Shown piece by piece: positions 38,701 to 53,700 of a DNA stretch of 64,000 bases. The notes beneath the pieces were generated by a model. The model had not been told where the DNA came from and made no database searches. It saw only the letters and a list, made by a program, of their open reading frames with translations. Position 1 is the first letter of the stretch; every line of letters starts with the position of its first letter. The translations under genes and the position numbers were made by a program. Source of the stretch: Owenia fusiformis (lineage: Eukaryota > Annelida > Polychaeta > Sabellida > Oweniidae); assembly GCA_903813345.2 (NCBI GenBank), contig CAIIXF020000004.1, positions 15,447,196-15,511,195 on the forward strand. The letters run 5' to 3'.

Positions 38701-41700
38701 TGTATCTTTACTTTCCGGACACCCTGTATATTCTTTATTGCTTGGTTTCAGTATAATGTTCAAACTGTTCTTACAAACAGACAATATACCAGATAGAATG
38801 TCATTCAATCAACCCTAATAAAAAGATTTCAAATTTGTGGAAACAACTAAATTCTAGATTTTGGGTTTTATTGATATCCTGTCATCAGCCCTAAAATACA
38901 TTTTGCTGGAACATTATTTTTTCAACAATGATACAAAATTCCCTGACATTTCCCTGACATATCTACTGTTTCAAAATTCACTGACATTTTTGGCCCTTTT
39001 TGACCAAATTTCAAAATTCCCTGACATTTCCAGCACCTGGAAAAATAAATCAATTTCCCTGACATTTCCAGGTGTGTACGAACCCTGAAAATAAATAACA
39101 ATTAAAACACTTCCTTCAAATCACATGCCTTTTATATACTACATCAGTGTAGTATTTTTCTTTTGTTTTTTCTTACTCCACTGTATATTCTGTATGTGGA
39201 CGAAATGTCTACTTTTCAAAATTTCACCTAATCATTTGCTGACTTTTCACTGATTTTTCTCAGATTTTTAGAATTAACTGATCATTTTATTTTATAACCA
39301 TTTTGGGGTTCCAATTCTGAAATTTACTTGACTTATCCAGTTTAGGGAAAACATTCTTTACATGACTTTGGCAACAGGAAAAAGCAGGAAAAGGAGTATA
39401 TTATAATTATAACTTTTATTGACATATAGTATCATAAACATGATTACATTAGTCAGAACTATGGTCTACATATCTAAACTACAAAACACTAACTAAACTA
39501 AAAATACAAAAATATATAAAACATATAAGGTAACAATAATAGTGTGGTGCACACACAATGCATTATGACCATGTTAAATTCTTAAATGAATGGTAAATGA
39601 ATTTGCCAATATGTCTTTGCAAGGTTACGTTTTTACTAGAAATAAGATTGACAAATAAATTTTCACTTTGTAAATCCAAGTTAGGTAAAATTTCACGGGC
39701 TTTTGTAAATAATATTTGCCTATTCTCATCATTTTTTGTACAAGTTAAAAAGAAATGACATTCATCCTCTACATCTTTACAAATATTACATAATCTTTCC
39801 TCTATAGGTTTTGGTTTTGGCTTTGTATGTCTTCCAGTCTCAATTGCTAACTGATGAGAACTCATTCTAAATCTACTTGTAGCCAATCTATACTTTTTAT
39901 TATCTAGCTTCAAATACAATTCTTTACCAAAATCATTTTTAAATAATTTGTACATTCTCAATATAGGATAAGTGTTCAAATCATTTTTCCATTTTTCTAC
40001 AAATAATATTTTTAATTTCTTTTCAACCATGTTCACCAGATTTTCAGTATCCAGATTTTGATTATTCCAATAATCTAATAAATCACATTTTCTGAGTATA
40101 TCATAAACCTTGCTTGACCAACTTTTAAATCCTAACTCTTGATTACCCCTATCATATAAGTATGCTTGATTCAATACATTACTAGAAAACTGAGAACTGG
40201 AAGCCAAGAAATTCTAAAAACTTTCTTTCACTTTTTCCATGAGGGAAATTATGGGGGAAAACACACTTTCTCTGACTGAAGCAACATGAAAGAGAGTATG
40301 GGAAAAATGGAAGCTGGGAACATTCCTATGTTAATTTGTAAAATATCAAGAAGACTGAGGTCAAGGAGAAGGTGGTCAGTTGACAATACAGAGAGAGTTT
40401 TATACCAAGCCTCATTATAATATAGATATTTTATTACTTTTTAATGATAATTTGCTATTCATTTTTACAAAGGTTCACATATTGAAGGGGTCATTATAGA
40501 TAGCGATGTGATGATAAAATTACAATGAACACCTTTTTACACCTGTATCACGAACACCTACTGGAAATACCTTCAAGCTGAACACTCCAGTCTGATGAAT
40601 ACCTCTATATAGTCAAAACCTATTCATATTGGACACAACAAGTGAACACTTTCTAAGATAACAACAAAGAAGTAGAACATATCTTTTTAATTTGACAAAT
40701 AAAGAGACCAGGAAAATATAAAAGCCCCTTTAAAGACCCTGACCCTTAATGTTATGAAATAATTTCAAAGTCAACTTGATTAAATATTGATCTTTTATAT
40801 TAATATTGATCTTCTAAACATATCTTTAGAATTCAACTTTGAAAGGAAGATTAGATTCAAGTACTATTAAAACATGTGTGTCCTTAGAGAACATCTTGAT
40901 TCTCTAACCATAACCTAGATCTGATTCATTGCTATACCAGTTCATGAAATCCATGGCTGGTCATGTTTTCAAATGCAAAATAGAGTGAAAAAGAGTGGAA
41001 TCAGCATGGAATAAAATAGATAGACATGTAGCCAACACTCTATTGTATAGAAATGCAAGAATCAGACACTTCATTCAAATTTTAGAGAGAAATCGTGTAA
41101 AATAAGCATGATTTGGATCACATTTTTGAGGTTGGTTTAAAGAAGGAGACAAAGAAACAAAGGATGAGGAAATAAAAGGAAGATTGTTTTTCTTTCATGT
41201 AGACTTGTATTACAATGTTGTGGTTATGTGGTGGATATGGCAAATTAAGACACCACTCCTGTCCTGTCCTTACCAAGCCTAGCCAAAGTTTAGAAAAATA
41301 GAAGATGCTCTTCCTTCAAGAATCCACCCGATCTGGAAACTAGCAAGGGGGAGGCAAATTTCAAGTCTGAAAAAAATTGTTTTCCCTAAAACCAAAAATC
41401 GGGCCCAAATATTGAAAATCTAAGGCCCTTCCCCATCAACCAGTGCCATCTATCGTTTGATTTAGCTTATCTATAGGAAGCTTTGTTTTCAGTCTAAGAG
41501 ATAATATATTCAAGACCTGATCATTTATTGCTTGCCTTAATCAGATGATAGCAATCATTACTTCTAACCTCTGGGTATTCATCAAAATTACAGAAGAATA
41601 AATATAACATACATAAACAACATATGCAAAATGTCACCACCTGCCATTTGTCACAGATGCCAAACACCAACCATCAAACACTGACTGCCAAACAACATCC

Positions 41701-44700
41701 ACAAAAATTGGAGACTATAACAATTTAATTGTCACCAATCGTGGTTAAGTGACATAAGAACACTGGACCATCATTTTTATGTTTTCAATTTAAAAAATCT
41801 AGAGGTTTAGTTTCTAGCAAGATTAGAAAAACCACAATAAACCAAAGATTCAGAGGACAAAGTAAAAAAAAAAAGATCTGCCAAAATATGACAAAAAATA
41901 CCATCCCTTGAGCAAACCTAATTATATACTTTCAAGTTTAGTCCCTTGAGCATAGCTGTGGTCAGAGGAGGTCTGATCCTAGTTGGCCCACTTGACCCCA
42001 TGTGACAAACCCTGACCAATCAGGTTCAAGAGTCACCAAGAGATGCTTGTACTGTATAAGCTTATGTGCTTTATGGTAAGGTTTGTGGTTTGTATTGTGG
42101 CCAGCAAGTAGGGCTGACAATGTGAGGGGGTGGGTAGAAAGGTCAACAACTGACTCACTATCTAAACATATCTGAAAATGCAGCTGGTACTGTTATCATG
42201 ATTTTGCCTTTTAAGAAAACTTTATTCATAGTAAGAAATTCAAGTCTAAAATTGGCTTACATGTTAAGAAAACCTTGAAATGTGGAAAAATGCTAAACTG
42301 AACACTCTTTAATGTCAGAGGTGTTCTGATTATACGGGTTTTACTGCACTATCTATTTGGATATATAGTTGTCAGCTTAGATCCTTTGTCAATACCAGTT
42401 TGAGACTCATATATCTACTTTAAAACATGCACAGGAAGCTGAAGAGCCTTATTGGCAAATCTTTAACTTCCCTTTCCAATTTGATCTTGCTCCTTTAAAA
42501 GGAAGCTTCATCTTTCTACATAATAACAAGGCTTAGACACCCAGTGTCAGTTTTCAATTCATTGAATGATTGACCAAATTGAGTTTGACTATTTTGGTTT
42601 TAAAATGAAAACAACAGGGGAAATAGCCTTGTGCCTTCAGCTAATTAAATCGTACCAATCGGTAAGATCAAAATGTGAAAATATTGTCCAAAATGAGGCA
42701 CAAGTAGGAGCCGGGACCAAACACCATTTCGTTCTTGTGATAGAAGAACCTCAGGAAACCACACACAACATTATGTCCAATCTATAGAAGGCCATTTAGG
42801 AACTCTGACTGACACTTTATATTGACAGCCTAGGAAAGACACAAAGAGTTTCTGACAATATCAAATAGCTAAGTAGAAACCACAGATATATAAACTGAAT
42901 ACCTCTCTCCATATAGACTCCATATTTCTCTTATACCTGGGTCTACCACTCCTTGGTTCTCTGAGCACAAAGGTTAGTTCTAATAAAAGCAACCTCGGAA
43001 TAGTTAATTTTGCTGTTCAACAGAAAATTGTCCTTCTACTGATGACAAACTATATGTATTCTGATCATCACACCTTCTGATCTCAAATAATAATGATGAA
43101 TAGAACAGATACAGGCCCGTAGCCAGGATTTATCTGGGCGAGCGGTTTTACAAAGGGGGAGCTTTTGCCATGCTGGGGGTAGGGGGCTTTCGACATTTTT
43201 GGCAAAAAAATCATGCGAAAAGTGATCAGAATGGTGAAAAACTGCATGATTTTGAAAGAATTTCTGGCCAGGGGGAGGGGGGGGGGGGCGGCCGCTCACA
43301 CACTGGCTACGGGCCAGCAGATAGGACCTATGCTCTTTTAAAATGTATTCAGACACAGCATATATGAAAATGCCTCATGCACGCATTATTCTAAGCCATC
43401 ATTAGTTTTGTATCAAAAAGAAATATGAAATACAAATAGACAATGCAAAATGTTATACTGGTATTATATTCTGATATTCATCACATCTTTCTGTTGAGCT
43501 TAACATACTAGCTAACCTAAGAAGGAAAGTGACAACATAGTTTATCACCAAAACTTCAAGAAACAACTGAAAGTCATTCTGGAACTCATCACATCTTTCT
43601 GTTTTAGTAATATGTTTCAAGAAAAGAACTGACAGAAGGTTGTGATCTCTCATTCTTATATTCATCACTTCTCCTTTCTTACATAGAATATCCCATGCTA
43701 TATCTAGCTTTTACCAGGGTGGGGGGGGGGGGCAGTTTTACCAAGGGGGCTTTTGCCAAGTTCTGGTTCAAAAATCATGTGAGAAGTGCTCTTAATAATG
43801 AAAAACTGCATGATTTTGAAAGAATTTCTGACTGGGGAGGGGGGGGAGCGAATGCTACAGGCCTGTATATCATGATGGTGATCTCATGATGGCTTAAAGT
43901 TCACTAGAGTGAAAGTTTGCTTTCTATATAATTAACTTGACAAATGGGAGGAGTCTATCCAGAGATAAGATACAATCCCACAGCCCCAAAACACGGAGAA
44001 AGGATGTAAAGTATACCTAAACCTGTACTGTTCAAATCTTGGCAAACAGTTGAATGAGTTCAAAACAGTCAAGGCCAATTATATGAAAATGTACAACATG
44101 CAGGAATGAACACTAAAAAGACCCCCTTCCCACTGCCCATCTTGATATAAGAGGTTCTAGTTGTTCAAAGACCTGAGCAAAACCATCTTAATTCCTGAGG
44201 ACATTTCATATGACTAAAGGAATACATGAGGCCTCAGATCTTAGTATATTATGACATAGAAGCTCTCCCTAAAGAAGAAATTCGAACAATTGGAAAAGGT
44301 GTATCTGAGCATATTTGTACCTGTATGAAATGGCCAATCAAGGTCACATCCTTATATCCCACACCTGTGTCAAAGATTACCATAGGTAAATACATATGCA
44401 AAGGTATATATACATAGACCAACAGGTGTCGGAACATAATCCAATCTGCCAACATTAATTCTAGTGATAAATCCACTTAGGACAACATGTAGATCAATGT
44501 AATATGGTCTCTACTAGGCAGAGTGTAGTTTAACTAGACTCTGCACGCAGGGTAATCAATCAACATAGGTATTGGCTGATATGAGCAAAAGCACCATAAC
44601 CCCTGTGTCCCCACTCACGATAGTGATAGAAGTAATCAGGATGAAGCTCTCTTTCGAAGAACCCAAATGATTATTAAAAAATGTTCATGTTCATATAATT

Positions 44701-47700
44701 GGTTTACAGAAAAGGATGCTTGAATGGGGAAGGGGGAGGGGATGACAGAGTAGTGAAAGCATGATTTTGATATGTTGTACAGTTTAAAGAATAACCCTTA
44801 ACCCTTTCAAACCTAGTACCTTAGTATGACACTAATATTTCAAAAAAAATAAAAACAAGTTGATAAATATAATGACTTACAATATCCAAACAGGTTGAAC
44901 GTTTTTACCTAATTGAGAAGCTACTTCTCCTTCAGGAGACAACAGGATAAACCTGAGTATTGTATGTACATGTAGTTGACATGGTTACTTAATTGTTGTA
45001 CTCTAATAGCTTCCCTGAACATGAAATACAAATTCAAACATGTCATAAATATGGTTTATCTTGTAAATCTATTTTAAAAGTAGCACCTATCTTTAGAGTT
45101 TGTTGATAAATATTACATTATGATAACCTATATAAAGATAGCAAGGTGAAGTACTATTGAGTCTTTACTTCTTGATCACTCTAGAGTTTAGTCACCTTGT
45201 TCATATGTCTTAGGCCATAAGAAGTAGATTCTTTGTTTTGCGTCCCCTTGCTTGCACGATTTTGAGTAAATCAGAAAAAAACAAACACATCAAAATAGCA
45301 ATCACAAGGGTCTGAAAGTTCCATCACATTTCGTTCAATCAGAATCAGACGAAATGGTGGATAATTTGGTGTGCGTCAAAATTGACTGTGTTATTGATTA
45401 CTCTGACATACATTGTGCATTTTCTTATTTTTTACCCTCGAATAATAGCTATGTTAAAATATATTGTATAAAATGTATAGATATGGGTTTGTAATCACTG
45501 CAAATTGGTATGTCATCCCTTTTTATGCCCATAAAATGTATACATTTCTCAGCAAACAAGTTTGTGTTTTTTCTTGAGTTTGTGTTTATTTTCCTTGTAC
45601 CCTTGCATGATTTAGATTTTGCCAGGACGCAAAACAAAGAATCGACTTCTTATGGCCTTACTGATCAATACCAGGTCAATCAAAAAGTTCTTAGAAAAAG
45701 TCACTTAACTTTAAAGTAAATCAATTTAAAAAATAGGTAAAATTATTTGAAATTAAAATTCTAGATTGAACAGTTGTAAAATTAAACAAGCAGGCAATTT
45801 TTGTAAAAACAACTCCTGGGAGAATTTCTCTGTTGTCTTCTGCTAATGAACCCCTGTCAGGGGCAATATTTCACTCTATTCTTAACCTATAGGTTAATGT
45901 TTTTTAAAGTGATGACAGGTGACACTTTATATCTCTCTTCCTCTCTCATACTGCTAGGTATACCTCAACATATATGGGGGTCACGATGGTGAGTCTACGA
46001 TGGCTATTAGTTAGTTTGGTCTCTTTCCTCTATTTTAGAGCAAGAAAATGCTACAGTGCCCCAATTTTGCATTATTTCAACCTACATTCTTGTCTTTTTG
46101 TTACCATTCTCCCCTTGTCAGACATTTTATGAACTGAAGTCATTTCATCCCATTGAAACCCTTGTTCGATTGTTGCTTTGTACTTTAGGTGCCTCAGGAT
46201 ACCATTAGGAACAGAGGTCAACCAGTTTAGAAAATGTCAAGGTGGTCGTGTTTTAAAATGCAAAATAGAGTGAAAAAGAGTGGAATTAAGAAGAAATAGC
46301 ATATACAGGCTTGTACTGAATACTCTAAAGTATATAGAAATACCACCAATTCAGACACTTTATAGACATTTTAAACAGAAATGAAACAATTCATGACCCC
46401 AGTAATATTTGACTTTCAAGATGGCCTAACTCTCTGAACTCAGCAAAATACAGCTGTTTAAGCATGGGAATTAGACTAGCCACTAGTCCCTTTGTTTATT
46501 TTTATTAGAAAGAGGTTCAAAAAAGTTAAGTATACTTTGGCAAGTCTGTATATAGAAATTTCTTCAAGAATCTATTTCACATTCATGGGGTTTCTTAGTT
46601 CCTACATTTGCTGCATTAGCATGTTTTTCAAGATTTCTTTTCAGGTTAGCATTATATGTATTATGGGGTTTAATAAAACACTTTGCAAGGCCTAGTCCAA
46701 AAGTTTAAATTCCATTATTTTCTGAATCCTCAAGCTCTGTAAACTAATTTACCCTATCTACATTAATTACACCTACCCAATGTCATTTTAACACAATCGT
46801 GAAAAGCGCGAAACTAAATCACGCGCACAAAATACCGGGAGTACAGTAAGTACTATGTGATATGCTTTTCAGGCAGCATACTTAATATTGGATATAGAGT
46901 AAGTGAAATCAAAGAATCATATCAAATTTAAGAGAGTATGTACACAAAGCTATGCTCTTGTCAAGGGTAAACTATAACAACGTTGACCTTTTTGAAAAGG
47001 TCCTCATTAGCAATGTAATGTTCATTAATGTAATAATCAATGTTAGTTTATCTTATCATACTGTTTAATTACACATTGGTATCTACCCCTGAGAAAAATC
47101 ATCATGCCTATTTCACTCTATTTCTCTCTAAAATTTGAATGAACTGCTTGGTTTTTTAACATTTCTGTACAATTTAAAGTCTTGACTACATGTCTATTTA
47201 CTTTATTCCTTGCTGATTTCACTCTTTGTCACTCTATTTTCCATTTTAAACATGACCCGCCATGATATTTTTCTGCCTGGTAATGATGTATGGAGTTGGC
47301 CTGGGTTACCAGCATGAACAACTTTCACACATTATATCATAATGCTGGTATAATGTGCAAGTAACTTATGCAAGATATCATTAATGTTTGACAAATGAGG
47401 CAACCAAATGAATGCAACAGACAAAAATGTTGAAAATTATAAATTTAACATTGACACAGTTGCAAAATTCATCACAACATCACATAATTTGTAAATTGCC
47501 TGTTGCTTTTGCTTTTGCTTATGATGCCCCTGCCCCACAGCCTCTACCATATGATTCCCTGATTTGATATCATTTCTAATTCTAATATTAAGAATTCCCA
47601 CACATATAATTTCTATGTACCCCTACCCCCTACAAACTACTCCTTGTTGAGGTGACATATCGAGGAGTGATCACAAGTGCTCGAAACAAGAGTACCTGAT

Positions 47701-50700
47701 AACCAGTCATCTCTACATTTTACTTTCTGGTCAGACTGCCATGTGCTGCCATATTAATATAGCCACATCAATTATATGAACCATATTTTCTGGACATATT
47801 AATACATTTCTACAATCATCAATAAATTATACCAGCGGTAGATGAAATATATCAAACAAAACAGGTTGAAATGAAAAAAAATTCTTGGGAGGAGGAAACA
47901 ATTGAAATTGATTGATTGAGAATGTATGTAAATAAGATATCCTTTACAAGAGCTCAATTTTGTATTCACTCTTTAATTGAGAAATATTACTTGGATCTAG
48001 CCAATATCCAATAGGAATATGAACAAGTAGTTCATTTATTTCACATTTAAACAACAATAAAGTGCCATTAAATTATATTGGGATCCTACCAGCATCAAAA
48101 CAGTCATATCATCATTCATAGTAGTCAGAGGGTAGAGTGATTTAGATGTAAAGATTCAGGGTTAAAATCAGGGATTTAATCTGTACCATCACCAAAACTG
48201 CACTATTATCCCTCCTACTCAGAGGCTAGCTTGTGTATTTTACTCTTCAGGGTATCAGTCCACCTATTTCTGAGAGTAAAAGAGAGTCAATCAATATGGT
48301 TTAAGTCAAGTCAGCTTTACCAGCATCTTACCACCATCAAAAAATGCACTATTCTCTCCTCAGAGTATTTTACTCCTCAGGGTATAAGTTCATCTACTTC
48401 TGAGAGTAAAATGGAGTGGATTAATATGGTATAAGTCAAGTCAGCTTGCATATTCATCAATGTAATCTAGTTAATAGTAGAAGTCTAGGCATCAGATTAA
48501 CCAATCTAAGCTTATAACAATACAAGACATGCCTGTTTCAGAATACTATTGATTTGTCCTGGATTGAAATGTATTGTACTGTACTACAATATGTGTGTGC
48601 TATGCATAATTCTTGGTAATGTAAGGTCTAGTATTGCAATTATATATAGACTATATATATATCAGTCATTCATATTATGTCTGGTATTGTACAGTGTGTA
48701 GTATTGTGTCTGGTGCCATGACATGTTATTGTGCCTAATGTTTCATATATTGTATACATTGCATTTCAAATGTTTAATGTATATTTTATACAGGGTGGTC
48801 CAAGAAAAGTTAACCCTTGCAACAAGCTATATCTCTGTTCTTACTTGCATTAATGGGCTGATTTTCTCACATGTTTTAGAGGAAAGTCTAAAATCTTTGT
48901 GGGTATTGCATCAACAGACAGACTTTTTTTTACCAACCTGTATACTGGTCCAGTATTGTAAGTTATAAGCATGTATATTTTGCTTTATTTTCATATTGTC
49001 CAAATAAAAAAACAATTTGACTTCTTAAGGACCAAGAAATTCTTGAATACTTGAATTCAACATCCAAGCCCCCCCCCCCCCCCCAGCTGTAAATCTTAGT
49101 TCAACTTTGCATAGGTGAAAGGTTGGAAGGGTTGGCAACCCATAAATACATTAACCTCTCTGTGAAGAATCACTAACAGCCTCTAGTTGTATTCAGTAGC
49201 ACTTCAGAGGACAATTCATATGAAAATAATGACTTTGATTTGAATAATGGCATTGGTAATGACCCTTGTCAAAGAACTGTCTCAAGTTTGAATTGTCTCA
49301 GTGCATTTTCCCAGCACATTCCAGGTATTTAAATCTGTGAAAAATCAAGTAGTCTTGCTTAAAGCCCTTCGTTTCAAAACTGTTGGGGTATTTGTTGAAA
49401 AAGAAAAAAAGGAAAATGTCAAAACTACAGGATTTGAGGCAAAAGTTGAATGAGGTAATTTCAATGAGGAAAAAGTTGAATGAGGCAAATGGATTGAGGC
49501 AAAAGTTGAATGAGGCAAATTGATTGAGGCAAAAGTTGAATGAGGCAAATTGAATGAGGCAGGTATCTTCACTAGTACATATAGGTCTGCATTCTAGGTT
49601 TGCCAAGAGACTTTTGGGAAACAACCAGTTATTTCCCTTCAACTCAGAGCCTAGTAGTGATGACACTAATGAAAAAGGGTACCAGTTATTAGGGCTTGAG
49701 CCAAGGATCATTCTGATACTCATCCCATCTTTCTGTTTCACAGACACATGGCTAAAAAGAAATGAGATGTTATGGTCAAACTTGATGGCTAAAGCTGGTC
49801 TACTGGTCATTGCCAGGTAGTGTGTGGCAAGAACCAGTTGATGTTTTCATCAGATAACGCAAAATAATATTGCAAATGGTCTGTAATGCAATCTAACAAA
49901 ATTTCAACAGGGTACAATACCACAATGCTTGAATACATGGGGATTCTGGCTTTTTATATTCACTTTCACGAGTCTGTCCTGGACCTGGATATTGCAGTCT
50001 TGGTTCTTAAAGCACATAAGATAAAATACATCTGCAGCTAGCTGTATGGCTTTATTAATAACCCAATGATAAATGTACAATGTGGAATGAGAAAGATAGA
50101 TTGTAGCCTTGATGTATGAGGTGAAATATTATTAATATCAATATTAAACCATGTTAACTTAGAAAGTAATAGATAGAACTCTCGTATTCTATATAGTCTC
50201 GTATAAAGTCAGCAAGTGGGGGGGGGGGGGTCATAGGGTCATAGGAGGTTTACTTCTAGTTACTGTAATATTATAGAGTAACCTGCTTATCCAAACACTT
50301 CTCTAATTTGAACACCTAACAATCAAAACACCTATTGGTCATATTTTTTAAATCTGCCAATCTTTTCCACTTTTGACTGGTTCTAGTACTTTTTGGAGGA
50401 GAGCAGTTTTACTGTGCCTCTATAGTTTTAAAATAAACTGTTCAGAATTTTTTATGAATACAACATAAGAGGGAGAGAAGGGGAGACTAACTGATGCCTC
50501 TGCCTGTGGAGTCCTGGGATAACACAGAACCAAACAATGTACAGTAAACACTATATATAGTAAACACCTATGGAGCCACATGAATGTGTTCATTGTAGAA
50601 AGGTATTCATTACAGAGAGGCGATTTTATACAGATTTTAGTGGAGCATGTGCTGAAAAGATGTGTTCCCAAGACATAGGTGTTCATTAGAGGTGTTCAGT

Positions 50701-53700
50701 AATACAGGTTTAACTGTATAAGAATAAAAGATGCTTGCTTTCAGTGAAGCTTAATCAAACTATTGAATGGGTACAGTTCTATTGATACTACTACCTCTAA
50801 CACAAGATAGTGTTTCCCATGCATATCTGTATACCTATTATTCAATCAATAACTATGAATTATTACCAGAACAAAAAACAATATTTGATTGATTTCTGAT
50901 TGGTATGTCACTTTGAGACTTGATTTATATGCTGCCTTTATATATATTTGATGTAGTCTTTCACTATACATGTACCGTAAAGCTTGTCTAAAGTAAAACA
51001 CCTTTGGTACCTCTATTTCACTTAAGATGTGTTCTACTTATAGAGGTTCATTTAACATGAAGTCATTTGGTCTTGGAACTATGAAAAGTGTTCCACTAAC
51101 AGAGGTGTTCCACTTTTTTCACTTTACAGGTATCACTGTACACTATTTCACACTAGAAACTGCCACTGTGATTACTTTTGTATTGTACATAAAAGGATAT
51201 TTTTACATCAATCTTAATAGCTATTAAAGTTAGAACACATACTCATGTCATATACTTGAACTATAGAAACTTCAAATACGTAAGTCATCTAATATTTCTT
51301 CTGAAAATCATCTAAAATATATGGCCTTTAATTACAATGGACAGATGGGCAACCTTTATAGACAATACATAAACTGACCACTGCACGGTTCACCCTTTAC
51401 TGGCCTTTTTCTATATATCTCTACGTTTAGAATGAAAACTAACTATCCAATGATTTCTATCTGAAACGCAGATTTAAACATAATGTAGTTTAATCAAGAT
51501 CTACACATTTCCGCTGCACATCTACATATCCTGTAGTTAAAGTCCCAGATATAAACTAGTTCAACCTTGACTATAAATAGACACATAATATCAATATAGG
51601 CCGACAGCCAGTCAATGAATTGAAATACAGACGAAAATTACACCTACCTAAAAACTCCAAACCTGCGATTTGAGTAATCCTATATGATTATACACGCGAT
51701 GTATTCCTTCTATTGGTACTATACTTCAATCCCTGTTAAAATGGTTGTGTTTAGAGGTTCATATCGCTATACATATCCATACAAAGACTTTCAACCATTG
51801 CACACACTACTTTATAGACAGCCACCAACCTACTGGCTCAGGTCTGCATACATTAATAAATCAATATTTAAAGGGCCAGTGAAACACCCTTGCAAAAAAT
51901 TACATTCTGTGTTACACCAGTTATAGTTTGGTGCAGTACCTTGTTGAATTAAGAAATATCCTCACACCATGCTGAAATCTCATTTGCATATGTTTAATTT
52001 TTCAGAAATAGAACTTTCACAAGTGTAGAATTTCTTGAATAAGAATTGCCAACAATAGTAATTTCACTATCAGCAATCAATGAGAATTTCAGGGGAGAAA
52101 CTGCTTTGAAATTGAATTTGAAAATGCAAACACTGAAATCGTCAACATTTTAAAAGATTAAAGTAAATTGATTCAAGATATTACTCCAGATTATTTCATT
52201 GTTATAAGAATGCATGTAAATTGGATTAGATATACAAACCAAATACGTGGACAAAACTACAAGGCTCTCAAATCAAATCAAAATAAATAAAGATTCTGTG
52301 CAAAATAACTAATTTAAATTCTCTTATCTCTGTGTAAGAATTAATTTGAATTAATAATAATTAACAAAGGTGATGAAAATCCATCGAACAAAAAAATACT
52401 GTTCTAACCAAAACATTTCATTCAGTCATATGAAATACCATTATGGGACAGTCTAGATAACTAAGTGTATTGGATGGTCATGCTAAAAAGCATCACTGAT
52501 TCGACTGATTTCTTGATACAGATTGTGTAAATGTCTGCCTCTGTAATATATGTACAAGTACTTTAAATCAAGAGCAAAATTGCTCACTGTTCTTTAACAA
52601 GGACAAACTATTTTCAATTCAATTAGTGAAGTAACCACATAATAATAATTGGAGAAAAATACAATTTGTCAACATGAACAGGTGGCAAATGTAACCTACT
52701 ATCAATTATAATAGAAAAAGTTAATGGGGAGCAAACGTTATGATTCCATGCAAAGTAAAATTTGCTAATAAAAATCAATAGAATAAATAAATATTAGATT
52801 ATTAATAGCATGAGACCTGATTCATCTATTTGCCTGGGTATTAATCTTGGCTCTGCTTGCTCTCTTGGCTAATACTGCAGCCAGGGACTCTATATGAGGT
52901 AGTCTATCTAATTGAACTATACCCCCCCCCATTGATATTGTGATATTACAGTTTCATTGAGGGATCTTAACAACCTCCCCCCCCAGAAAAAAACATTCAT
53001 TTCCTGACCAAATGTGGACGAGCCAGAGGACAAAGATTATTGGAGCTAAATACAGGACTTCCCAAGGCTACATATGAGACCAATTTTTTCTACCCCCTCC
53101 CTCCTTCCAACTACACACAACCCTTATCTTCCTAAATCTGACAATTTTCAAAAATGTTTGACTTTGAAACTGTTATTCAAAACTAATCAGAATATATGGT
53201 CAAAAGCTAATAAGTCAGCCCTGTGAGTAGAATTCATTTCATATTCTATGATACAACTCCATGAAATATTCTTTTGAGATCATTAAGATCCCTTAGCATC
53301 AGATTCATCTGAAATCTTTGGACTCGGAACGTGTATAAAAAATTATGGGTCACTTTAGGATTCCGAGACTCCGATTGGTCAAACTTTGATTGTGAATTAG
53401 TTATACATGTTCCAAGGCATATGTCTGCAATAGTCAGAGGATAATTGTGAGGCTCGGAATTTGGGTATCATGGTACCTTATTTATTACAAAAATGAAGTA
53501 AAGAAGTTTAATCTGAAGAATGGAGGAATACCAAGACTGGCAGAGCATAGAACATAAGGCAGGTGAAGCTCTCTTTTAAGAGGCAAAACTCAATCTTCAG
53601 TGAAACCTGTCCTAGTAAACACATCTCTCTTGTGAACACCTCTGCTTTGTAAACACCACTTCAAGACACATTTTACATTGACTCCTGTATGAAATTCCCT

